Source: Anaerolineaceae bacterium (GTDB lineage: Bacteria > Chloroflexota > Anaerolineae > Anaerolineales > Anaerolineaceae). From it: DNA of 26,567 bases. Shown here in pieces: positions 23,146-26,567 of the stretch; position 1 is the first letter of the stretch, and every line of letters begins with the position of its first letter. A program made the position numbers and the translations under genes. The stretch is from the NCBI GenBank assembly GCA_003446605.1, contig DMDF01000077.1, forward strand, positions 1 to 26,567, given 5' to 3'. Under the pieces are notes generated by a model. It saw only the letters and a program-made list of their open reading frames with translations. It searched no databases and was not told where the DNA came from.

Positions 23146-23544
23146 CTACTTGATTTTAACAGGTTTTTGCAATAATAAATCTTGAGCTTCATCAATTGAG
23201 ATCTGTCCCTCATTTAACTTGGTGAGGATCGCCTTTCGCTCTTCACTGGTCATTTTTTCTTCTTCCGGTGGTTCAGCCTCAAAACCCATCACGCGCAAGA
23301 TCTCGTTGAATCTGCTGCGGAGTGTAGGATAGGATAATTCGAGCTCTTCCTCCATGCGGTTGAATTTCCCTTCGCAGCGGATGAAGGTTAAAACAAATTG
23401 TAATTGGTCTGCACTGAGGTCACTCAAAGGGGTGTGCGCAAGTTCGAACACTCCCTGAATATTCGTTCTGCAATTATTGCAATGCAGAGATGTGACAATA
23501 AGATCGTTATTACAAACGGGGCATTTGTCAATTAGCATGTTCAT
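23146..23544 (-). CDS. DUF2089 family protein: zinc ribbon, HTH-like core, SHOCT-like tail
   Basis: A 132-residue regulator-like protein. A zinc ribbon uses Cys8, Cys11, Cys22 and Cys25. The DUF2089 core follows at about 40-88, with SADQLQFVLTFIRCEGKF and SYPTLRSRFNEILRVMGF, which reads like a helix-turn-helix related to sigma-factor region 4 or RsrR-like domains. Residues 102-124 repeat the SHOCT-like hairpin of the next gene. The family is widely annotated but not characterised. AGGTGA precedes the start; ATGs at 23544 and 23538 are both possible. An extended -10 promoter lies upstream. As first gene of a three-gene operon ending in an exporter, an autoregulatory transcription factor role is a reasonable but unproven guess. 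Confidence 0.85.
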   Translation of the reverse strand: MNMLIDKCPVCNNDLIVTSLHCNNCRTNIQGVFELAHTPLSDLSADQLQFVLTFIRCEGKFNRMEEELELSYPTLRSRFNEILRVMGFEAEPPEEEKMTSEERKAILTKLNEGQISIDEAQDLLLQKPVKIK

Positions 23545-23584
23545 ATTTCACCTGGTTTATTTGTTATTCAATATTCTTAAAGCA

Positions 23585-23612
23585 ATCATATCATTTGTTT
23601 GTAAAAATTCAA
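23585..23612 (-). promoter_or_regulatory. Promoter of the DUF2089-SHOCT-MFS operon
   Basis: On the minus strand TTGAAT (23607-23612) and TATGAT (23585-23590) are spaced 16 bases apart, and TGA directly before TATGAT makes an extended -10. The implied start near 23578 leaves a leader of about 34 bases. Confidence 0.65.
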
Positions 23613-23630
23613 TATACACATGAATAATAT

Positions 23631-24014
23631 TTATTGTTCGCTTATATTACTCGAGTCCAAATTTTCCTGAAACAGCATCCAACTCCTATCCTTTTGTGCA
23701 GATTGGGGAGAACGATCATAATAAATGGTAAAGTCTTGACCTGTATTTACTTTGACCCTAAAAAAGAATCTGCCAACGCCCCATGATCCGGTTCTTTCTG
23801 CTTTTATGCGATGAGCTTCACTCATATTGCGTTTCATGCGTCCCTTACGCGAAAAATCTGACCACTGCTGGACGAGTTGTGTGACTGTATATTGGGTGGA
23901 GCGCCAGTAGAAGCGATCAGGGCAGGGGGGACTTTTGAGTTTCATGATTCCATGGTCATAGCATACCTCTATGCTCTCCCCGATAAAGCGTATGTTGGGC
24001 ATTGATTCATTCAT
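23631..24014 (-). CDS. Small hypothetical protein, DUF6504-like
   Basis: A 127-residue soluble protein. It has PDRFYWRSTQYTVTQLVQQW (32-51) and a later FFRVKVNTGQDFTIYYDR followed by SWMLFQENLD. This order (a P-x-x-F-x-W start, a variable basic middle, then a strand-rich end with W-L near the C-terminus) is that of DUF6504 proteins, which are of unknown function. The match is from memory and is tentative. The start is uncertain: ATGs at 24014 and 24002 both lack a ribosome-binding site. It is divergent from the SixA-like gene, 64 bases apart, and is followed by the DUF2089 promoter with no terminator. Confidence 0.62.
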   Translation of the reverse strand: MNESMPNIRFIGESIEVCYDHGIMKLKSPPCPDRFYWRSTQYTVTQLVQQWSDFSRKGRMKRNMSEAHRIKAERTGSWGVGRFFFRVKVNTGQDFTIYYDRSPQSAQKDRSWMLFQENLDSSNISEQ

Positions 24015-24025
24015 TGATTTATTTT

Positions 24026-24042
24026 TTAGTATGTTATACTAA
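24026..24042. promoter_or_regulatory. 17-bp palindrome overlapping divergent promoter elements
   Basis: TTAGTAT and ATACTAA form a perfect 7-bp inverted repeat around GTT. On the plus strand it contains the extended -10 TGTTATACT (24032-24040), placing a start near 24047 and a leader of about 32 bases for the SixA-like gene. On the minus strand it contains TATAAC. It could be a shared promoter core or an operator. Confidence 0.5.
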
Positions 24043-24078
24043 TTTCGATTTCTAATTCTATCATTATGGAGATCAGCT

Positions 24079-24567
24079 ATGAAGAAAATTTTTCTTATGC
24101 GGCATGCAAAATCTAGCTGGAAGGACTCGAATATTCCAGATCATGATCGTCCACTGAAAAAGAGGGGTGAAAAAGATGTAAAAGCGATGGGGAAGCTGTT
24201 AAAGAACAAGAAACTTGAACCAGATGTCATTCTATGTTCCCCGGCAACACGAGCAAAACAAACAGCCAGTATTTTTAAAGATGCCATTAAGTACGAGGGA
24301 AAAATTGAGTATATCGATAAACTGTATATGGCTGAAGTACCTGATTTGGTTTCTGCTATACAGAGTCTCCCTAAAAAAGCAAAAAGTGTTTTGGTCATCG
24401 GGCATAATCCTGGGTTAGAAGCTTTCTTGCAGATGTTGACTGGCAAGGTAGAAACTTTACCCACGTCAACTATTGCCTATATAGCTGTACCCATTAATGA
24501 CTGGTCTGATCTCAATAGCGAAGTGGAAGGCAAGCTTAAAAAACTTTGGCGACCAAAGGACCTGTAA
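24079..24567 (+). CDS. SixA-like phosphohistidine phosphatase (histidine phosphatase superfamily)
   Basis: A 162-residue cytoplasmic phosphatase, the usual SixA length. The catalytic RHA motif is at residues 8-10 (FLMRHAKSSW) with phospho-accepting His9, then DHDRPLKKRG (21-30) typical of SixA, Arg58 in SPATRAKQT, and the second histidine His109 in VIGHNPGLE. SixA in E. coli acts on phosphohistidine of ArcB or PTS proteins; here the target is unknown because no histidine kinase or PTS gene is nearby. GGAGAT precedes the ATG. The gene is monocistronic, with its own palindromic promoter and a strong terminator 5 bases after the stop codon. Confidence 0.93.
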   Translation: MKKIFLMRHAKSSWKDSNIPDHDRPLKKRGEKDVKAMGKLLKNKKLEPDVILCSPATRAKQTASIFKDAIKYEGKIEYIDKLYMAEVPDLVSAIQSLPKKAKSVLVIGHNPGLEAFLQMLTGKVETLPTSTIAYIAVPINDWSDLNSEVEGKLKKLWRPKDL

Positions 24568-24572
24568 AAGAG

Positions 24573-24609
24573 AAAATAAAATGCTCACACGAAGTGAGCA
24601 TTTTATTTT
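24573..24609 (+). terminator. Intrinsic terminator of the SixA-like gene
   Basis: A perfect 16-bp inverted repeat (24573-24588 with 24594-24609) with a 5-base loop. TGCTCAC/GTGAGCA forms the strong part, followed by TTTTATTTT. The start of the next gene follows within 24 bases, so the peptidase promoter must overlap this hairpin, lie further upstream, or be supplied by read-through. Confidence 0.92.
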
Positions 24610-24616
24610 AAAAATT

Positions 24617-24622
24617 GGAGGA
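24617..24622 (+). promoter_or_regulatory. Ribosome-binding site that sets the start of the S9 peptidase
   Basis: GGAGGA lies ten bases before the ATG at 24633. An in-frame TTG at 24615 would place the start inside this site, so the TTG is rejected. The spacing is slightly long but the sequence is strong. Confidence 0.7.
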
Positions 24623-24632
24623 CCAGGCAAAC

Positions 24633-26459
24633 ATGCATATCCCTGTTGATATACTTTTCTCTCGACGAGGGTTGCAGGATGTGCAGTTATCAGGTGATGA
24701 CAGAGTAATCTGGGCGGAAGTTGAGAATGGGATAGGAAAAGTATATCTCCAGAGTGATGATAAGAAATTCCTTGATCTTTCTCAAGGGATATCTGTGAAG
24801 GGGGGAATTCTCTATGGGGGTGGGGAATTTGATTGCCGGGGTACCAAGGTTGTTTTTTGCGGTGAAAAAAGCCAGCTCTATGCAGTAGATTTAAAAACCA
24901 CCGCCACCACTATGCTCACACCAGCTTGGGGCAAGGTTTCCTCTCCCTCTATTTCGCCTGATGGTAAATGGGTGTTGTATGTTTTTAGTGATGGCGAAAC
25001 AGATTTGATCGCTGTGGTACCCATGCACGCACAAGATTGGCCGCGCCAGATCGTGAAAGGCGCAGATTTTTATCTACAACCAACCTGGCGTCCGGATGGG
25101 GAATGGATCGCCTGGGTTGAGTGGGATCATCCACTCATGCCCTGGCAGGGCAGCCGTGTAAAGCTAGGGGAAGTTGGAGGAATGCAGTTACGGTTATTCA
25201 ACGAAACCTGGATCAGTGGGAAACCGGGACGGTCTGCCCACCAACCTCTTTTTTCTCCAAATGGCAAAACATTAAGCTATCTGCAACAAAACGGAGAATG
25301 GGAAGATCTTGTCCTTTATGATCTTAAAAAGAAAGAAAAACGCATCCTCGTGCATGGAGAGGAATACATGCTTTCGACTCTTGATTGGGTGCAGGGTCTA
25401 CGTTCTTATGGTTGGAGCTATGATTCGAAGAATATCTTCTATTTTCGATATGCGGATGCGGGCGCAACTCTCTGGAGAGTGAATGTTCGCAGCGGGAAGT
25501 CTGTTCAAATACCAACTGCACCTTTCACATGGTTGTCGCAGATCAGCTGTTCCTCTATCAGTGACACAATGGTATGGATGGGTTCTTCACCCTCTGTGCC
25601 CAAACAAATCCTGAAGGTTGAGAATGGCAACGTTGAGACAGTACATTCAAGCTGGGATGACACAATCTATTCACCTCAAATGGCATTGCCTCAGAAGATC
25701 ACCTGGAAGGGGTTGGATGGAAAAGATGTGTTCGGGTTGCTATATCTTCCAGAAGATACAACTGACCAAAAAGTGCCTTTAATCGTCGAAGTGCATGGAG
25801 GACCAACCATGCAGCGTATGCTATCCTTTGCAGCGGAAGCGAATTTATTCACTTCACGCGGGTATGCATATTTACAGGTGAATTATCGGGGCAGCAGTGG
25901 ATATGGCGCTGCCTATCGCGAAACACTCAAGGGGAAATGGGGATCTCTTGAAGTGGATGATATTTACAGTGCTGCAATCCATCTCGTCGAAAAGGGAATT
26001 GTACGGCGAGGAAAAATGGCTTTGATGGGGAACAGTTCGGGGGGTACCACGGTTTTGAATACCTTGCGTAAATATCCGGGTGTTTTTCAGGCTGCCATTT
26101 GCAGTTATGGCATTGGGGATTTGATCGCCGATGCCAAACAAACCCATAAGTTTGAAAAATATTATTACCAGTTTCTCATCGGAGATCTCGACGAGGAAAA
26201 GCAGCAATTTATTGACCGCTCCCCCATATTCCATATTGATGAGATAAAAGATCCGTTGCTGTTGTTTCACGGCAGTGATGATATGGTAGTACATCCGTCG
26301 CAATCACAAGCATTGTATGATTCATTGGTAGAACGCGGTATTCCATGTTCATTGACGATCTTTGAACAGGAAGGACACGGTTTTCGGAAAGAAGAGACGC
26401 TGCGCGAATATTACCGGGCTATTCTGGAATTTTTGGCGCATTATCTTCTGGCGGAGTAA
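24633..26459 (+). CDS. S9 family prolyl-oligopeptidase-like serine peptidase
   Basis: A 608-residue enzyme. The N-terminal half (about 10-345) is a beta-propeller of WD40/TolB-like blades, seen as repeats such as SPSISPDGKWVLYV, QPTWRPDGEWIAWV and QPLFSPNGKTLSYL. The C-terminal alpha/beta-hydrolase domain (about 355-608) has the oxyanion stretch EVHGGPTMQ (386-394), nucleophile Ser468 in GNSSG, acid Asp550 in HGSDDMVV and His582 in GHGF. It most resembles acylaminoacyl-peptidase or dipeptidyl-peptidase-type S9C enzymes that cleave short peptides. No signal peptide is seen, so it is probably cytoplasmic. Its last 41 bases are overlapped in antisense by the end of a putative transporter gene. 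Confidence 0.93.
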   Translation: MHIPVDILFSRRGLQDVQLSGDDRVIWAEVENGIGKVYLQSDDKKFLDLSQGISVKGGILYGGGEFDCRGTKVVFCGEKSQLYAVDLKTTATTMLTPAWGKVSSPSISPDGKWVLYVFSDGETDLIAVVPMHAQDWPRQIVKGADFYLQPTWRPDGEWIAWVEWDHPLMPWQGSRVKLGEVGGMQLRLFNETWISGKPGRSAHQPLFSPNGKTLSYLQQNGEWEDLVLYDLKKKEKRILVHGEEYMLSTLDWVQGLRSYGWSYDSKNIFYFRYADAGATLWRVNVRSGKSVQIPTAPFTWLSQISCSSISDTMVWMGSSPSVPKQILKVENGNVETVHSSWDDTIYSPQMALPQKITWKGLDGKDVFGLLYLPEDTTDQKVPLIVEVHGGPTMQRMLSFAAEANLFTSRGYAYLQVNYRGSSGYGAAYRETLKGKWGSLEVDDIYSAAIHLVEKGIVRRGKMALMGNSSGGTTVLNTLRKYPGVFQAAICSYGIGDLIADAKQTHKFEKYYYQFLIGDLDEEKQQFIDRSPIFHIDEIKDPLLLFHGSDDMVVHPSQSQALYDSLVERGIPCSLTIFEQEGHGFRKEETLREYYRAILEFLAHYLLAE

Positions 26460-26567
26460 GTATTTCTACTGGATTAAATGGCTCGGGATGAATGTATGCT
26501 CGATCAACCAGCGGCAATGCTTCCAATACAGCGGCAACTTGATCAGATATTTGATGGCTTTGCTTGA
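26419..26567 (-). CDS. C-terminal tail of a probable cation diffusion facilitator (CDF) transporter, cut by window edge
   Basis: An open reading frame enters from the right edge on the minus strand and stops at 26419-26421, giving 48 residues. The visible part reads SHQISDQVAAVLEALPLVDRAYIHPEP followed by a Pro-rich tail, shown here only by its key parts: a short helix, a PLVDRAYIHPEP strand, then the end. CDF metal exporters end in this way, with a cytoplasmic ferredoxin-like domain closing on a V-x-IH-x-EP strand. If right, it is the dimerising metal-sensing end of a Zn/Mn/Fe efflux protein. With so little sequence the assignment is moderate only. Its last 41 bases overlap the end of the S9 peptidase gene. 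Confidence 0.55.
   Translation of the reverse strand, partial: KQSHQISDQVAAVLEALPLVDRAYIHPEPFNPVEILTPPEDNAPKIPE

Noticed and set aside
24615..24632. TTG start for the S9 peptidase
   Set aside because: It falls inside the GGAGGA ribosome-binding site; the ATG at 24633 is properly spaced.
1..26567. CRISPR arrays, tRNA or rRNA genes, transposases, integrases, attachment sites
   Set aside because: No regularly spaced direct repeats, no cloverleaf-like sequence in the gaps and no mobile-element proteins were seen on either strand.

Overview
The window looks like ordinary chromosome of a free-living bacterium with moderate GC content. Gene content and protein style (M32 carboxypeptidase, bactofilin, DUF2089, two very large orphan membrane proteins, a guanylate kinase with an atypical P-loop) fit a Chloroflexota/Anaerolineae-type organism best. 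That placement is an inference from the proteins; no rRNA or other phylogenetic marker is present. I see no tRNA or rRNA gene, insertion sequence, prophage or CRISPR array, and every gene-free gap is under 300 bases.

Region 1-12859 is almost entirely on the minus strand. It begins (left edge) with the 5' two thirds of an acyl-CoA carboxylase carboxyltransferase. To its right is a run of ten co-directional genes with gaps of 2-38 bases, apart from one gap of 102. In transcription order they are: SDR sugar-nucleotide epimerase, giant membrane protein, LPG-synthase-TM/flippase-like protein, second giant membrane protein, 3-methyladenine DNA glycosylase, NeuD/PglD-like acyltransferase, bactofilin, prolyl-tRNA synthetase, DegT/DnrJ aminotransferase, and a membrane protein with a PH-like domain. 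Seven of the ten suggest envelope glycan or glycolipid assembly. proS and the glycosylase are housekeeping passengers.

Region 13011-16746 holds an exported L,D-transpeptidase on the plus strand. Converging on it is an M32 carboxypeptidase that is probably co-transcribed with a short hydroxyacid dehydrogenase. A bidirectional hairpin terminator separates the two units.

Region 16872-20321 is a complete MacA/MacB-type export operon (adaptor, ATPase, permease). It has a good sigma-70-type promoter, translationally coupled genes, and a terminator whose 20-bp stem contains the permease stop codon.

Region 20395-24014 holds a divergent FmdB-type zinc ribbon/guanylate kinase pair. It also holds a three-gene minus-strand operon (DUF2089 regulator-like protein, SHOCT-like protein, MFS exporter) and a small DUF6504-like protein. 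Region 24079-26567 holds a SixA-like phosphatase with its own terminator and an S9 prolyl-oligopeptidase-like enzyme. At the right edge is the C-terminal tail of a probable CDF metal transporter, whose 3' end overlaps the peptidase gene in antisense.

The most interesting leads are: (i) the bactofilin/NeuD/DegT/large-membrane-protein array as a possible uncharacterised envelope-glycan system; (ii) the adjacent DUF2089 and SHOCT-like genes, which share one short helical module; (iii) a guanylate kinase with changed P-loop and GMP-site residues; and (iv) two compact divergent promoters built around palindromes.
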